NCBI RefSeq assembly: GCF_000252955.1
Contig: NC_014228.1
Span: forward strand, 1,440,005 to 1,504,004
Length of the DNA: 64,000 nucleotides
Source: Xenorhabdus nematophila ATCC 19061
GTDB lineage: Bacteria > Pseudomonadota > Gammaproteobacteria > Enterobacterales > Enterobacteriaceae
Reading direction: 5' to 3'
Below the pieces are notes generated by a model. The model did not search any database. It was not told where the DNA came from and was given only the letters and a program-made list of their open reading frames with translations. How positions within the stretch are numbered: the stretch's first letter is position 1; the number at the start of each line of letters is the position of its first letter. The position numbers were made by a program, and so were the translations under genes. Shown one piece after another: positions 32,948-42,825 of the stretch.

Positions 32948-33102
32948 CCAGGGTGAGAGCATGAAAGGCTTATTTTCGATCAAATCGAGTAAATAAAATA
33001 CTAAGTAATACCTTAACAAGACCATTCTGAGTTATTTTTGCTCGATATGTGATTGTATAATATACAATTCAAGCTTAAAAAACGTTCACGCTCTCGCCCT
33101 GG
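32948..33102 (+). mobile_element. MITE-like element, copy 1 (155 bp, 8-bp target duplication)
   Basis: The ends are inverted repeats: CCAGGGTGAGAGCATGAA (32948-32965) and the reverse complement CCAGGGCGAGAGCGTGAA (33102-33085), 16 of 18 identical. Perfect direct repeats CTTTGCTG flank it at 32940-32947 and 33103-33110. The inside is AT-rich and has no coding frame. A second, diverged copy of equal length and orientation is at 61748-61903. The flanks joined together read as the end of an ERIC element, so this copy inserted into an ERIC. Confidence 0.85.
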
Positions 33103-33137
33103 CTTTGCTGCAATTTGAAATCTATTGGGTATATACT
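33103..33137 (-). repeat. ERIC-type repeat end next to MITE copy 1
   Basis: CTTTGCTGCAATTTGAAATC followed by TATTGGGTATATAC resembles the right end of the ERIC at 58296-58492 (CGTTGCATCTTGAAATCC then ATTGGGTATATAC). The sequence left of the MITE, GCGTTCCTTGGCCT, continues the same similarity (CATTCCCTTGTCGCCT). Confidence 0.65.
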
Positions 33138-33173
33138 TAGCCGTTAGTCTTGACTGTGGAGTCCAACAATATA

Positions 33174-33806
33174 ATGAAATACCACATTATTCCCGTCACA
33201 ATGGCGATGCAAAATTGTACATTAATTTGGTGTGAGGAAACTCAGGAAGCAGCGATTGTTGATCCCGGCGGTAATGCTGAGCAATTGATTGCTGAAATAG
33301 AGCGTCGTGGGTTGAAAGTGACACAAATTTTGCTGACACATGGCCACTACGATCATGTGGGGGCTACCGTTGAAGTTTCCAAGCATTTTGATGTGCCTGT
33401 TTATGGTCCACATAAAGGAGATGCTTTTTGGATAGAAGGGCTGGAAATTCAATGTCAAATGTTTGGTGTTGAACCATGTCCTTCTTTTACACCGGATCGT
33501 TGGCTAGATGAAGGAGATACCTTACACGTTGGCAATGTTGAATTGTCTGTTCTGCATTGTCCGGGGCATACTCCCGGGCATATTATTCTTGCGAACCACA
33601 CCGAGAAATTAATCTCAATGGGAGATGTATTGTTTAAGGGAAGTATTGGCCGTACTGATTTTCCTGGTGGAAATTATGATGAGTTAATTCAATCCATTAA
33701 GCAGAAAGTACTGCCTTTGGGTGATGATTATCAATTTATTCCCGGCCATGGGCCGATGTCAACATTGGGACATGAACGGAAAACCAATCCGTTTCTACAG
33801 AATTAA
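33174..33806 (+). CDS. gloC: Type II glyoxalase-like hydrolase GloC (YcbL)
   Basis: A metallo-beta-lactamase-fold hydrolase; E. coli GloC hydrolyses S-lactoylglutathione. The metal motif [10 protein letters not shown] is intact, followed by [25 protein letters not shown] and [13 protein letters not shown]. The start [15 protein letters not shown] at 33174 was preferred over 33150 by match to E. coli (MNYRIIPVTAFSQNC) and by GGAG ten bases upstream. 210 residues. It faces aspC across a shared terminator. Confidence 0.94.
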   Translation: MKYHIIPVTMAMQNCTLIWCEETQEAAIVDPGGNAEQLIAEIERRGLKVTQILLTHGHYDHVGATVEVSKHFDVPVYGPHKGDAFWIEGLEIQCQMFGVEPCPSFTPDRWLDEGDTLHVGNVELSVLHCPGHTPGHIILANHTEKLISMGDVLFKGSIGRTDFPGGNYDELIQSIKQKVLPLGDDYQFIPGHGPMSTLGHERKTNPFLQN

Positions 33807-33848
33807 TTAGGTGTATTTTTCGTGTCGTAAGCAATTGTTTTAAAAAGA

Positions 33849-33872
33849 TAAAAGCCGCTGGCAAGCGGCTTT
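33849..33872. terminator. Bidirectional terminator between gloC and aspC
   Basis: AAAAGCCGCT (33849-33858) and AGCGGCTTTT (33863-33872) form a perfect 10-bp stem with loop GGCA between the convergent genes. Confidence 0.9.
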
Positions 33873-33903
33873 TCAGGAAAGATATTCGGTACTAAAGTAA
33901 AAC

Positions 33904-35094
33904 TTAGATTACCGCAACGATAGCTTCACACAGAGGAACCATGTTCTCCAGTGTTAAACCGGCTACGTTGATGCGACCAGAACTGACTGCATAAATACCG
34001 AATTCTTCACGCAGACGCTCAACCTGTTCTTTGGTCAAGCCGCTGAATGAGAACATGCCATTCTGAGAGATAATGAAGCTGAAGTCTTGTTTTGCACCTT
34101 TTTCTTGTAAGGTGTTCACAAACAGTTGGCGCATACGCTGAATGCGTTCACGCATTGTTGCTAATTCCTGAACCCATTCTGCTTTCAGATCGTCGTTGGA
34201 CAGGATAGTCGTAACAACGGAAGCACCGTGTGCTGGTGGGTTAGAATAATTGGTACGAACAATGGATTTTGCCTGACTGAATGCTTTTTCTGCGGTATCG
34301 CTGTCTGTTGCAACGATGGTACAAGCACCAACACGCTCATTGTAGAGGCCAAAGTTTTTGGAATAAGAGCTGGCAACGATCAGTTCATTATGATTTTTGG
34401 TAAAAATGCGCAGACCTTCTGCATCTTCATCCAATCCTTTGGCAAAACCTTGGTAAGCAAAGTCAAATACAGGCAGCCAACCATTTGCAGCAGATAAGTC
34501 AGCCAGTTTCTGCCACTGTTCAGGTGTTGGATCGATACCGGTTGGGTTATGGCAACAACCGTGTAACAGAATAATATCACCCGCTTGTGCTTCGGACAGA
34601 CTTGCTAACATGCCATCAAAATCCAGGGCATGTTTTTCTGCATCATAATAATTATATTCACGGATTTCTAAGCCCGCGCTGGCGAAAACACCGTTGTGGT
34701 TTGGCCAGGTTGGGTTGCTGATCCAGACGCGTTTAGCATTGGTTTGTTTAGCGATAAAATCAGCGGCAATGCGCAGGGCGCCAGTTCCTCCCGGGCTTTG
34801 TACCGTACGGGCACGTTTTTCAGTGACAATAGCGCTGGTTTTACCGAACAGCAGTTCCTGAGTGACACGGCCAAATTCCGGTAACCCACTAATTGCCAGA
34901 TAATTTTTGGTGGTTTCGTTCTCCAGCAGGAATTTTTCTGCTTTTTTAACGGTAGCCAGAACAGGGGTTTTGCCTGTTTCGTCTTTGTAGACTCCGATAC
35001 CTAAGTTGATTTTGTTTTCACGAGGATCCGCTTTAAAACTATCCGCTAAACCAAGAATAGGGTCTGCCGGTGCTGCTGTGATTTTTTCAAACAT
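33904..35094 (-). CDS. aspC: Aspartate aminotransferase
   Basis: AspC is a PLP enzyme that interconverts aspartate/2-oxoglutarate and oxaloacetate/glutamate. The start [20 protein letters not shown] at 35094 gives 396 residues as in E. coli; the longer frame from 35130 is unsupported. The PLP Lys is in [17 protein letters not shown], and [17 protein letters not shown] matches the family. It is downstream of ompF on the same strand but separated from it by a terminator, so it is transcribed alone. Confidence 0.98.
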   Translation of the reverse strand: MFEKITAAPADPILGLADSFKADPRENKINLGIGVYKDETGKTPVLATVKKAEKFLLENETTKNYLAISGLPEFGRVTQELLFGKTSAIVTEKRARTVQSPGGTGALRIAADFIAKQTNAKRVWISNPTWPNHNGVFASAGLEIREYNYYDAEKHALDFDGMLASLSEAQAGDIILLHGCCHNPTGIDPTPEQWQKLADLSAANGWLPVFDFAYQGFAKGLDEDAEGLRIFTKNHNELIVASSYSKNFGLYNERVGACTIVATDSDTAEKAFSQAKSIVRTNYSNPPAHGASVVTTILSNDDLKAEWVQELATMRERIQRMRQLFVNTLQEKGAKQDFSFIISQNGMFSFSGLTKEQVERLREEFGIYAVSSGRINVAGLTLENMVPLCEAIVAVI

Positions 35095-35262
35095 TTTTTT
35101 TGATTCCAAGACTCGGAGAGTTAAGCCCAAAATAAGTTACACGCCGCTCAGGGTAACGCTAAGGAACTCATTTGCCAACTACTTGTAGCAAAAAGAATAA
35201 AATCTTGTGAAGTAGTTTACGAAGTGAGAAAAAAGCCTGAAAAAACAGAGAGATAAAATTTA

Positions 35263-35288
35263 AAAAGCAGCGCCGGAGCGCTGCTTTT
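35263..35288 (-). terminator. Rho-independent terminator of the ompF-type porin
   Basis: AAAAGCAGCGC (35263-35273) and GCGCTGCTTTT (35278-35288) form an 11-bp stem with loop CGGA. On the minus strand a T-run follows. Confidence 0.92.
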
Positions 35289-35336
35289 CTGAGATAAATG
35301 TGTTTAATTTTTTGTTAAACCGTTTATCAGCAGTGA

Positions 35337-36446
35337 TTAGAACTGATAAGTCAGACCAACACCGAATACATTACGAGCATTAACACCCAGCTCGTTGTCT
35401 TTCTTCAGCAGATTGATTTTGTAATCAACGTAAGTAGACAGGTTTTTGTTAAAGTAGTAGTAAGTACCTACAGAAACGTATTTAACCAAATCTCCATTGA
35501 AGCCTTTACCTTCAGTCAAGTCTTTACCTTTAGACTGAACGTATGCCAGAGATGGCTTCAGGCCTAAATCGCTGAACAGATACTGTGCAGTCAGCTCGAT
35601 GTTTTGAGTTTTGTTAGCAATTAGGGTAGCATCAGTATCAGCGATAGTACGAGTATAGCGAGTCATGTTACGGGTTTCGCCGTACATTGCAGCCAGATAT
35701 ACGTTGTTAGCGTCGTATTTAGCACCGATGTTCCATGCTTCAGCACGTTTGCCGTAAGCATCAGAAACTTTCTCTTTCTGGTCTGCGGTACGAGCAGAGT
35801 TAGCGTAAGAACCACCAACAGTGATACCGTAACCTACGTCATAAGTACTGGACAATCCGTAACCGTCGCCATTGGAACGCTCAGTGTCACGGCCTTTGTT
35901 TTTGGTACGGTCACTGTTCTGGCCCTGGTATTGCAGAGCAAAGTTCAGGCCGTCAACCAGACCAAAGAAGTCAGTGTTGCGGTAAGTCAGCAGACCAGTA
36001 GAACGACCCGTCATGAAGTTATCAGTCTGAGCCATGGCATCACCACCAAAGATTGGCAGTACGTCAGTCCATGCGTTGACATCGTAGTTTACGCCGTAGT
36101 TACGGCCGTAATCCAATGAACCGTAGTTAGCGAATTTCAAGCCAGCGAAAGCCAGACGGGTAGAGGATTCAGCGACAGCAGCTTCTGTGCCTTTAGCTTT
36201 TACGTTGTATTCCCAACGACCGAAACCAGTCAGTTGATCAGAAATCTGAGTTTCGCCTTTGATGCCGATACGTGCGTAAGAGTCATCACCGTCTTCACTG
36301 CTTCTCTTGTCTGCGAATTGGTGACGAACGTCTACTTTACCGTACAGATCCAGTTTGTTGCCATCTTTGTTAAAGATCTCAGCTGCGTTTGCTGTACCAG
36401 CAACCAACAGAGCTGGGATTACCACTGCAAGAATATTGCGCTTCAT
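35337..36446 (-). CDS. ompF: OmpF-type trimeric general porin
   Basis: This is an outer-membrane porin for small hydrophilic solutes. The 369-residue precursor has a signal peptide ([20 protein letters not shown] then A) and a mature start [20 protein letters not shown], and ends GVGLTYQF with the terminal Phe needed for barrel insertion. The constriction loop L3 reads [14 protein letters not shown]; the general porin motif is PEFGGD, so the acidic residue equivalent to E. coli OmpF Glu117 is Ile (precursor residue 132). The asnS-ompF-aspC order is as in E. coli. In X. nematophila the OmpF-like porin is called OpnP. The upstream region resembles the E. coli ompF OmpR sites. Confidence 0.95.
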   Translation of the reverse strand: MKRNILAVVIPALLVAGTANAAEIFNKDGNKLDLYGKVDVRHQFADKRSSEDGDDSYARIGIKGETQISDQLTGFGRWEYNVKAKGTEAAVAESSTRLAFAGLKFANYGSLDYGRNYGVNYDVNAWTDVLPIFGGDAMAQTDNFMTGRSTGLLTYRNTDFFGLVDGLNFALQYQGQNSDRTKNKGRDTERSNGDGYGLSSTYDVGYGITVGGSYANSARTADQKEKVSDAYGKRAEAWNIGAKYDANNVYLAAMYGETRNMTRYTRTIADTDATLIANKTQNIELTAQYLFSDLGLKPSLAYVQSKGKDLTEGKGFNGDLVKYVSVGTYYYFNKNLSTYVDYKINLLKKDNELGVNARNVFGVGLTYQF

Positions 36447-36589
36447 TATTATTACCTCATTGGTGTTATTTAGACACTTATGTTACTGCCAGAAACAGAA
36501 CACTAAAAATTTTTGGAACTATTTTCGGGTATCGCGTGTCTTATTAATTGGCGATCAGTGTTCCATTGGTAATGAATTTTATCTACCCT

Positions 36590-36652
36590 CAAAATGCTAC
36601 AAAAGTACAAAATCAGTAACAAAGTGAAAATAGATGTTTCAAAATGTAAATA
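36590..36652 (-). promoter_or_regulatory. Probable OmpR-binding cluster upstream of ompF
   Basis: Read on the minus strand, ATTTACATTTTGAAACATC, then CACTTTGTTACTG, then GTACTTTTGTAGCATTTTG resemble the F1-F3 OmpR boxes of E. coli ompF in order and spacing. The leader part TAGTTCC...ACATAAGTGTC is also similar. Binding is inferred. Confidence 0.65.
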
Positions 36653-36692
36653 ACAGGGAACTTTTTTCGTTCAATTTCTATTGAAAAATGAA

Positions 36693-36716
36693 AAAAGCCA
36701 ACTTTCGTCGGCTTTT
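36693..36716 (-). terminator. Terminator of asnS
   Basis: AAAAGCC (36693-36699) pairs with GGCTTTT (36710-36716), with a short inner AC/GT pairing. On the minus strand a T-run follows. Confidence 0.8.
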
Positions 36717-36754
36717 CAGAGGATTAAATTTAGCTTATTTATTGAGCTGATTCA

Positions 36755-38155
36755 TTAGAAACTTGCGTTTCTTGGTGTCCGAGGGAAGGGAATAACATCA
36801 CGAACGTTGGCTACACCGGTAACATAAGCAACTAAACGTTCGAAGCCCAGACCGAAACCAGCGTGAGGAACAGTACCGTAACGACGCAGATCACGATACC
36901 ACCAGTAATCTTCTTTATTCAGCCCCATTTCTTCCAGACGTTTGTCCAACATATCCAGACGCTCTTCACGCTGAGAACCACCGATGATTTCACCGATACC
37001 CGGAGCCAGAACATCCATTGCAGCAACTGTTTTGCCATCTTCATTCATACGCATATAGAAGGCTTTGATGTTTTTTGGATAGTTTTTCATGATAACTGGC
37101 GCTTCAAAATGTTTTTCCGCCAGATAACGCTCATGTTCTGATGATAAATCTACACCCCAGAAAACGGGGTTCTCAAATTTCTGACCGCAATTTTCCAGAA
37201 TTTTTATTGCATCAGTGTAATCCAATTGAATGAAGTCAGAGTCAACAAACTTCTCCAGACGAGTGATAACATCTTTATCAACACGCTCTGCAAAGAATGC
37301 CAGATCATCTGCACGCTCTTCCAATGCAGCTTTGAAAACATATTTCAGCATGTCTTCGGAAAGTTTAGCGATATCATTCAGGTCAGCAAAAGCCACTTCC
37401 GGTTCAACCATCCAGAACTCTGCCAAATGGCGGCTGGTATTGGAATTTTCTGCACGGAAAGTCGGGCCGAAGGTATAAACGTTACTCAATGCACAAGCAT
37501 AAGCTTCACCGTTTAACTGACCGGATACAGTCAGGAAGGCTTCACGACCGAAGAAATCCTGGCTGAAATCCACTTCACCTTTATCTGTGCGCGGCAGATT
37601 TTGCAGATCCAACGTAGAAACGCGGAACATTTCACCGGCACCTTCAGTATCTGAAGCGGTGATCAGTGGGGTTGATACCCAGAAGAAACCTTTTTCATGG
37701 AAGAAACGGTGCAGGGCTTGGGCCAGTGTATGGCGAACACGCGCAACCGCGCCGATCAGGTTAGTGCGTGGACGAAGATGCGCCACTTCACGCAGGTATT
37801 CGATACTGTGGCGTTTTGCTGCCATCGGGTAGGTATCAGGATCATCTACCATGCCAACCACAACGACTTTAGTCGCTTGCAGTTCAAAAGACTGGCCTGT
37901 ACCTTGTGATTCAACCACTGTACCCGTGATTTCGACAGAACAACCCGTGGTTAAATGTAATACTTCATCCTGATAATTAGGTAAATTATTATTAACGACG
38001 GCCTGTAATGGATTAAAGCAGGAACCGTCATGGACGGCGAGGAACGAGATACCAGCTTTAGAATCTCTCCTTGTACGTATCCAACCGCGAACGGTGACTT
38101 CGCTGTCAACCGGAACACGGCCTTGCAGTACATCGACTACAGGCGCTACGCTCAT
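36755..38155 (-). CDS. asnS: Asparaginyl-tRNA synthetase
   Basis: AsnS charges tRNA-Asn with asparagine. The 466-residue length equals E. coli. The N-terminal OB fold starts [20 protein letters not shown] with [17 protein letters not shown]; the class II catalytic core has motif 2 [21 protein letters not shown] and motif 3 [15 protein letters not shown]. It is an intact essential gene with its own terminator. Confidence 0.98.
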   Translation of the reverse strand: MSVAPVVDVLQGRVPVDSEVTVRGWIRTRRDSKAGISFLAVHDGSCFNPLQAVVNNNLPNYQDEVLHLTTGCSVEITGTVVESQGTGQSFELQATKVVVVGMVDDPDTYPMAAKRHSIEYLREVAHLRPRTNLIGAVARVRHTLAQALHRFFHEKGFFWVSTPLITASDTEGAGEMFRVSTLDLQNLPRTDKGEVDFSQDFFGREAFLTVSGQLNGEAYACALSNVYTFGPTFRAENSNTSRHLAEFWMVEPEVAFADLNDIAKLSEDMLKYVFKAALEERADDLAFFAERVDKDVITRLEKFVDSDFIQLDYTDAIKILENCGQKFENPVFWGVDLSSEHERYLAEKHFEAPVIMKNYPKNIKAFYMRMNEDGKTVAAMDVLAPGIGEIIGGSQREERLDMLDKRLEEMGLNKEDYWWYRDLRRYGTVPHAGFGLGFERLVAYVTGVANVRDVIPFPRTPRNASF

Positions 38156-38315
38156 AAATTTCTCTCTTCTTTTATTAGTGAATTAGATAACTAGATAGAT
38201 TTACCATAAATACCCCCTCATTAGGGGCAGATCGTCTATCTTACTTGTCATCTCTCAGGAAACAAGAAGAAATTGCGCATCTTAGCGAGGAAAGAAAGGG
38301 GAAAGTCACTTTTTA

Positions 38316-38348
38316 CTTGCGTAACCAACATAAAGCGGGTTACGCAAG
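38316..38348. terminator. Hairpin just past pncB
   Basis: CTTGCGTAACC (38316-38326) and GGTTACGCAAG (38338-38348) form a perfect 11-bp stem, 16 bases past the pncB stop. There is no long T-run, so termination may be Rho-assisted. Confidence 0.6.
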
Positions 38349-38363
38349 CGATAATCAGCAGGA

Positions 38364-39578
38364 TTATACGGCTTTCTCTATATAGGGAATATCGAATGCC
38401 CGACGTAACCTATCGACAAACTCATCATCTTCGCAGATGGTTTTTCCCGGGCTGTCAGAAAGTTTTGCCACGGGTTTGCCATTGCATTCGACCAGCTTGA
38501 TAACAATATTCAAGGGTTTTACGCCCGGAATATTGCAAGTCAGCCGTGTACCAATGCCGAAAATGACATGGATTCTCTGATGGAAATGGCAATATAACGC
38601 CAATGCTTTTTGTAAATCCAGACTGTCAGAAAACACGAGGGTTTTCGTCATCGGGTCGATACCCAACGATTGATAATGGGCTATAGCTTTTTCACCCCAC
38701 TCGATAGGATCACCTGAGTCATGACGCAGACCCTGATAAGCTGTGGCCAGGGGTTTGTCAAAATCGCGCAGGAAAGCATCCATGGTGATGCAGTCTGTCA
38801 GGGCAATCCCCAATTGGTCAGGATACTCATTCAGCCAGGTTTGCAATGCGGCCCGTTGGCTGTTGGCAAGTTCAGGGCTGATTTGCTGATGTGCCTGAAA
38901 CCACTCATGTGCCTGAGTACCGAGAGGAGGAAGATTGAGCTGTTCTGCCAGTTGATAATTACTGGTTCCGATCAGATAAGGGAAATTATTTTTCAGCTCG
39001 TTGATAATGGCGTACTGTACTTCGTGTGAAAAACGGCGGCGAGTACCAAAGTCCATTAACTTAAAGCCGGACAGGTCAATATTTTCTTCTGCTGCGTCTT
39101 TATAAAACAGCTCAATGAGTTTTCTAAGCTGAATAACTGCATCTTCTGCTGTTATTTCAGGCGAATGATGGCGATGGACCAATTCGCTGATCAGCGCGAG
39201 CAGAGGCACTTCCCACAGAATCACCTCGTGCCACAGACCGGAAATACGGATGGCCAATTGCCCTTTGCCTGTAACAGAAACTTCCACTTGCTTCGGATTA
39301 AAACGGAATGTCTTACACCAGTTCAGGTAATCTTCTTTAAAGAACGGAAGGCGGGAAAGATATTCGGCTTCACGCTCTGTCAATGCTAAATCAGCCATCA
39401 TGTCTATTTGATGGCGTAATACCTCGGCGTATTCTCCGAGCAGTTCGTCACCACGGCAACGGAATTCTGCAACAACAGGAATATTGTTGTAATGGTGGTA
39501 CACTGCTTGCTGCATATGAAACTTATAGGCATCAGTATCAAGCAATGATTTGATAATCGGGGTAGCGTCTAAAGTCAT
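38364..39578 (-). CDS. pncB: Nicotinate phosphoribosyltransferase
   Basis: PncB makes nicotinate mononucleotide from nicotinate and PRPP in NAD salvage. The 404-residue protein (E. coli 400) starts [20 protein letters not shown] and has the family motif [27 protein letters not shown] with the phosphoribosyl site, and [11 protein letters not shown]. It is divergent from pepN across 392 bases, as in E. coli. Confidence 0.97.
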   Translation of the reverse strand: MTLDATPIIKSLLDTDAYKFHMQQAVYHHYNNIPVVAEFRCRGDELLGEYAEVLRHQIDMMADLALTEREAEYLSRLPFFKEDYLNWCKTFRFNPKQVEVSVTGKGQLAIRISGLWHEVILWEVPLLALISELVHRHHSPEITAEDAVIQLRKLIELFYKDAAEENIDLSGFKLMDFGTRRRFSHEVQYAIINELKNNFPYLIGTSNYQLAEQLNLPPLGTQAHEWFQAHQQISPELANSQRAALQTWLNEYPDQLGIALTDCITMDAFLRDFDKPLATAYQGLRHDSGDPIEWGEKAIAHYQSLGIDPMTKTLVFSDSLDLQKALALYCHFHQRIHVIFGIGTRLTCNIPGVKPLNIVIKLVECNGKPVAKLSDSPGKTICEDDEFVDRLRRAFDIPYIEKAV

Positions 39579-39970
39579 GGCGCGTCAGGCATCCTCGCGG
39601 AGCGTATTCATGTCTGCTAAATCGATAAAGTCAGGAGAGTATACCGTGATTATTGGGTTATTGAAGCCACAAAACAGCATATATTTTCCCGAGTCTAAAG
39701 ATTAAGGTTAATCCATTTATAGATAATATCATGTTAAATGAGATATGAGATGACAATTAGCACGAAAGTACTAATATTCTGGCTGCATTATTTATACCTT
39801 TATTTAATAAGTTATTAACATGCAGAAAAGAGACTTAATGATTGAAAGGAGAGTCTCTCTATGGCAGCGTTAGCGGTTGGAATAATTTTACAGAAACGCA
39901 ATGCGCCTTGTTACCACGGTTATATGAATGTTGTCCAATAGCCTGTTAAAAATAATGGAAAGGGTTCCCT
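39579..39970. other. Divergent pncB-pepN spacer
   Basis: The 392-base spacer is AT-rich in its middle (39640-39830) and must hold the divergent pncB and pepN promoters. Near its right end are a small hairpin (39829-39858) and a possible 26-codon reading frame, listed separately. I do not see a convincing NadR operator for pncB. Confidence 0.5.
39861..39941 (+). CDS. Possible 26-residue small protein or leader peptide
   Basis: An ATG at 39861 opens a 26-codon frame (MAALAVGIILQKRNAPCYHG and six more residues) ending TAG at 39941, 29 bases before pepN. A strong AAAGGAGAG precedes it by seven bases. AGAGACT (39829-39835) and AGTCTCT (39852-39858) could pair and enclose this ribosome binding site. 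No homologue is known to me; it may be a chance frame or a short leader for pepN. Confidence 0.3.
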   Translation: MAALAVGIILQKRNAPCYHGYMNVVQ

Positions 39971-42589
39971 ATGACACAACAGAGAATTGTTAAACGCCGT
40001 CTGGATTATAAAACACCAGATTACACAATTACCAATATTGACCTTGATTTTGAGCTGGATGCAAATAAAACAACGGTAACAGCAATCAGTCAGGTAAAAC
40101 GTTTGTCTAATGATATTACACCGCTGATTCTGGATGGAGAAAATCTCACATTAAAAGATATCTATATAGATGATAAAGCGTGGGAACATTATCAGGAACA
40201 GGATGGAAAGTTACTGATTGAACAAGTTCCGGCTCAATTTACTTTGAAAATTGTGAATGAAATTAATCCAGCAGCAAATACACTGCTTGAAGGATTATAT
40301 GTATCCGGAAACGCTTTGTGCACCCAATGTGAGGCCGAAGGATTCCGCCACATCACTTATTATTTGGATCGTCCGGATGTTCTGGCTTGCTATACTACGC
40401 GCATTACGGCGGATAAGTCCAAATATCCATTCTTGCTCTCTAATGGTAACCGGATTGAGCAGGGTGAACTGGATGATGGGCGTCATTGGGTGAAATGGCA
40501 GGATCCATTCCCAAAACCTGCCTATTTGTTTGCTCTGGTTGCGGGTGATTTTGATGTCTTGCGTGATACTTTTGTAACACGTAGTGGTCGTGAGGTTGCG
40601 CTGGAGCTGTTTGTCGATCGCGGTAATTTGGATCGTGCTGACTGGGCGATGACATCCCTGAAAAACTCAATGAAATGGGATGAAACTCGCTTTGGTCTGG
40701 AGTATGACCTTGATATCTATATGATCGTTGCCGTTGATTTCTTCAATATGGGAGCGATGGAAAACAAAGGCCTGAATATTTTCAACTCCAAATATGTTCT
40801 GGCAAAAACGGAAACGGCAACAGACAAAGACTACCTTGCCATTGAAGCGGTAATTGGTCATGAATATTTCCATAACTGGACAGGAAATCGCATAACATGC
40901 CGTGATTGGTTCCAGTTAAGTTTGAAAGAAGGCCTGACTGTATTCCGTGATCAGGAATTCAGTTCTGATTTGGGTTCACGCTCTGTCAACCGCATTAATA
41001 ATGTACGTGTTATGCGTGCTGCCCAGTTTGCTGAAGATGCCAGCCCGATGGCGCATCCTATCCGTCCCGATCAGGTGATGGAGATGAATAACTTCTATAC
41101 GCTGACCGTCTATGAAAAAGGTTCAGAAGTTATCCGGATGATCTATACCTTATTGGGCGAAGAACAATTTCAGGCAGGGATGCAGCTTTACATTCATCGT
41201 CACGATGGCAGTGCAGCAACGTGTGATGATTTTGTTCAGGCAATGGAAGATGCTTCAAACGTTGATTTAACATTGTTCCGTCGCTGGTATAGCCAATCAG
41301 GAACACCGGTATTGACCGTCCGCGACGAATATGATGCAGCAAAGCAGCAATACACTCTGCATGTTGGTCAAATGACACTGCCAACAGCAGGCCAGAAAGA
41401 AAAGCAACCACTGCATATTCCTCTGGACATTGAGCTTTATGATGAACAAGGGTCTGTAATCCCGCTTCGTCGCGATGGGCAGCCTGTGCATCATGTCCTG
41501 AATATCATTCATGCAGAACAATCATTTGTATTTGATGGCGTTCCGTCATTGCCTGTTCCTTCTTTGCTGCGTGATTTTTCTGCGCCGGTGAAACTGGATT
41601 ATCCGTACAGTGATGAGCAACTTTCATTCCTGATGAAACATGCACGCAATGAATTCTCGCGTTGGGATGCAGCGCAGGCATTGTTCACTAATTATGTGAA
41701 ACTGAACGTTGTCCGTTATCAAAAATCCCAGTCATTGGCATTACCAATGCACGTTATCGATGCTTTCCGTGCCGTATTGTTGGATAAAGATATCGATCCG
41801 GCATTGGCAGCATTGATCTTGACCCTGCCGTCTGAAAATGAAATGGCAGAACAGTTTACACTGGTTGATCCTAAAGCTATTCATGACGTTATCGGTGCCA
41901 TGACGCGGGTGCTGGCCAATGAAATGGCAGATGCATTTACCGGGGTTTATCATAGCCTTCATGCAGGTGTATATCGCGTGGATCATCAGGATATTGCGAA
42001 ACGTGATTTACGTAATACCTGCCTCTATTATCTGGCCTTCAATGATGATAAGGAACAGGCAGATAAACTCGTGGCAGCGCAGTATTATCAGGCTGATAAT
42101 ATGACCGATACTATCGCTGCATTGTCTGCGGCTGTGTTTGCTGAATTGCCTTGCAGCTATCAATTAATGGACGAATTTGATCAGCGTTGGCATCAGGATG
42201 GTTTGGTTATGGATAAATGGTTCAGACTCCAGGCAACTAACCCGGCCTTCGATGTGCTCGATAAAGTCCATGCTCTGATGAAGCATCGTTCTTTCAGTTT
42301 GAGTAACCCGAACCGTGTTTATTCATTGCTGAGGACGTTCTTTACCAGCAACCCAGTGGCTTTCCATACTGAAGGTGGCAGAGGTTATCAATTCTTGGTG
42401 GAGGTTCTAACGGATCTGAATACCCGTAATCCGCAAGTGGCATCAAGTTTGATTGATCCATTGCTTCGTCTGAAACGTTATGATGAAAAACGTCAGGCCT
42501 TAATGTGTGCAACACTTGAACAGCTAAAAGAGCTGGAAAACTTGTCTGGTGATTTGTTCGAAAAAATTACCAAAGCACTTGAAAGTTAA
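39971..42589 (+). CDS. pepN: Aminopeptidase N
   Basis: PepN is a cytosolic M1 zinc aminopeptidase that finishes protein breakdown. The 872-residue protein (E. coli 870) has the exopeptidase motif MGAMENKGLNIF and the zinc site IGHEYFHNW with His297, Glu298 and His301, followed by LKEGLTVFRDQEF with the third ligand. RBS AAAGGG. It is transcribed alone and ends near a hairpin within repeat-like DNA. Confidence 0.98.
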   Translation: MTQQRIVKRRLDYKTPDYTITNIDLDFELDANKTTVTAISQVKRLSNDITPLILDGENLTLKDIYIDDKAWEHYQEQDGKLLIEQVPAQFTLKIVNEINPAANTLLEGLYVSGNALCTQCEAEGFRHITYYLDRPDVLACYTTRITADKSKYPFLLSNGNRIEQGELDDGRHWVKWQDPFPKPAYLFALVAGDFDVLRDTFVTRSGREVALELFVDRGNLDRADWAMTSLKNSMKWDETRFGLEYDLDIYMIVAVDFFNMGAMENKGLNIFNSKYVLAKTETATDKDYLAIEAVIGHEYFHNWTGNRITCRDWFQLSLKEGLTVFRDQEFSSDLGSRSVNRINNVRVMRAAQFAEDASPMAHPIRPDQVMEMNNFYTLTVYEKGSEVIRMIYTLLGEEQFQAGMQLYIHRHDGSAATCDDFVQAMEDASNVDLTLFRRWYSQSGTPVLTVRDEYDAAKQQYTLHVGQMTLPTAGQKEKQPLHIPLDIELYDEQGSVIPLRRDGQPVHHVLNIIHAEQSFVFDGVPSLPVPSLLRDFSAPVKLDYPYSDEQLSFLMKHARNEFSRWDAAQALFTNYVKLNVVRYQKSQSLALPMHVIDAFRAVLLDKDIDPALAALILTLPSENEMAEQFTLVDPKAIHDVIGAMTRVLANEMADAFTGVYHSLHAGVYRVDHQDIAKRDLRNTCLYYLAFNDDKEQADKLVAAQYYQADNMTDTIAALSAAVFAELPCSYQLMDEFDQRWHQDGLVMDKWFRLQATNPAFDVLDKVHALMKHRSFSLSNPNRVYSLLRTFFTSNPVAFHTEGGRGYQFLVEVLTDLNTRNPQVASSLIDPLLRLKRYDEKRQALMCATLEQLKELENLSGDLFEKITKALES

Positions 42590-42593
42590 TTTG

Positions 42594-42620
42594 TATATCC
42601 AATGGATTTCGGGTTGCTGC
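42594..42620. repeat. Solo ERIC-type end after pepN
   Basis: GTATATCCAATGGATTTCGG then GTTGCTGC matches the inverted terminus of the ERIC at 58296-58492 (rc GTATATACCCAATGGATTTC). No opposite end is found nearby, so this is a half element. Confidence 0.55.
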
Positions 42621-42640
42621 TCGAAACACAGCAGGTATTA

Positions 42641-42672
42641 AATATCTTCCGGCTGATGCCGGGGGATATTTT
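42641..42672 (+). terminator. Hairpin terminator candidate of pepN
   Basis: AATATCTTCCGGC (42641-42653) and GCCGGGGGATATT (42658-42670) pair over 13 positions when two G-U pairs are allowed in the RNA, loop TGAT, followed by TTGCC. Confidence 0.65.
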
Positions 42673-42825
42673 GCCTATTAAAGAAGACTTTTTTGTTTAT
42701 TCAGATAATGCTAAATTAGCGACCTTTTCCAGTGCTGATAAAGCAGCAGATATATGTATGGAATTGTGCATAATTTAAAATGTATAACTGACAATTCTTT
42801 CATAAAAAACAACAGGTTAATCTAA

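Noticed and set aside
33174..33806. MBL-fold protein as a beta-lactamase
   Set aside because: The sequence follows glyoxalase II-like GloC closely, lacks a signal peptide and sits at the gloC locus.
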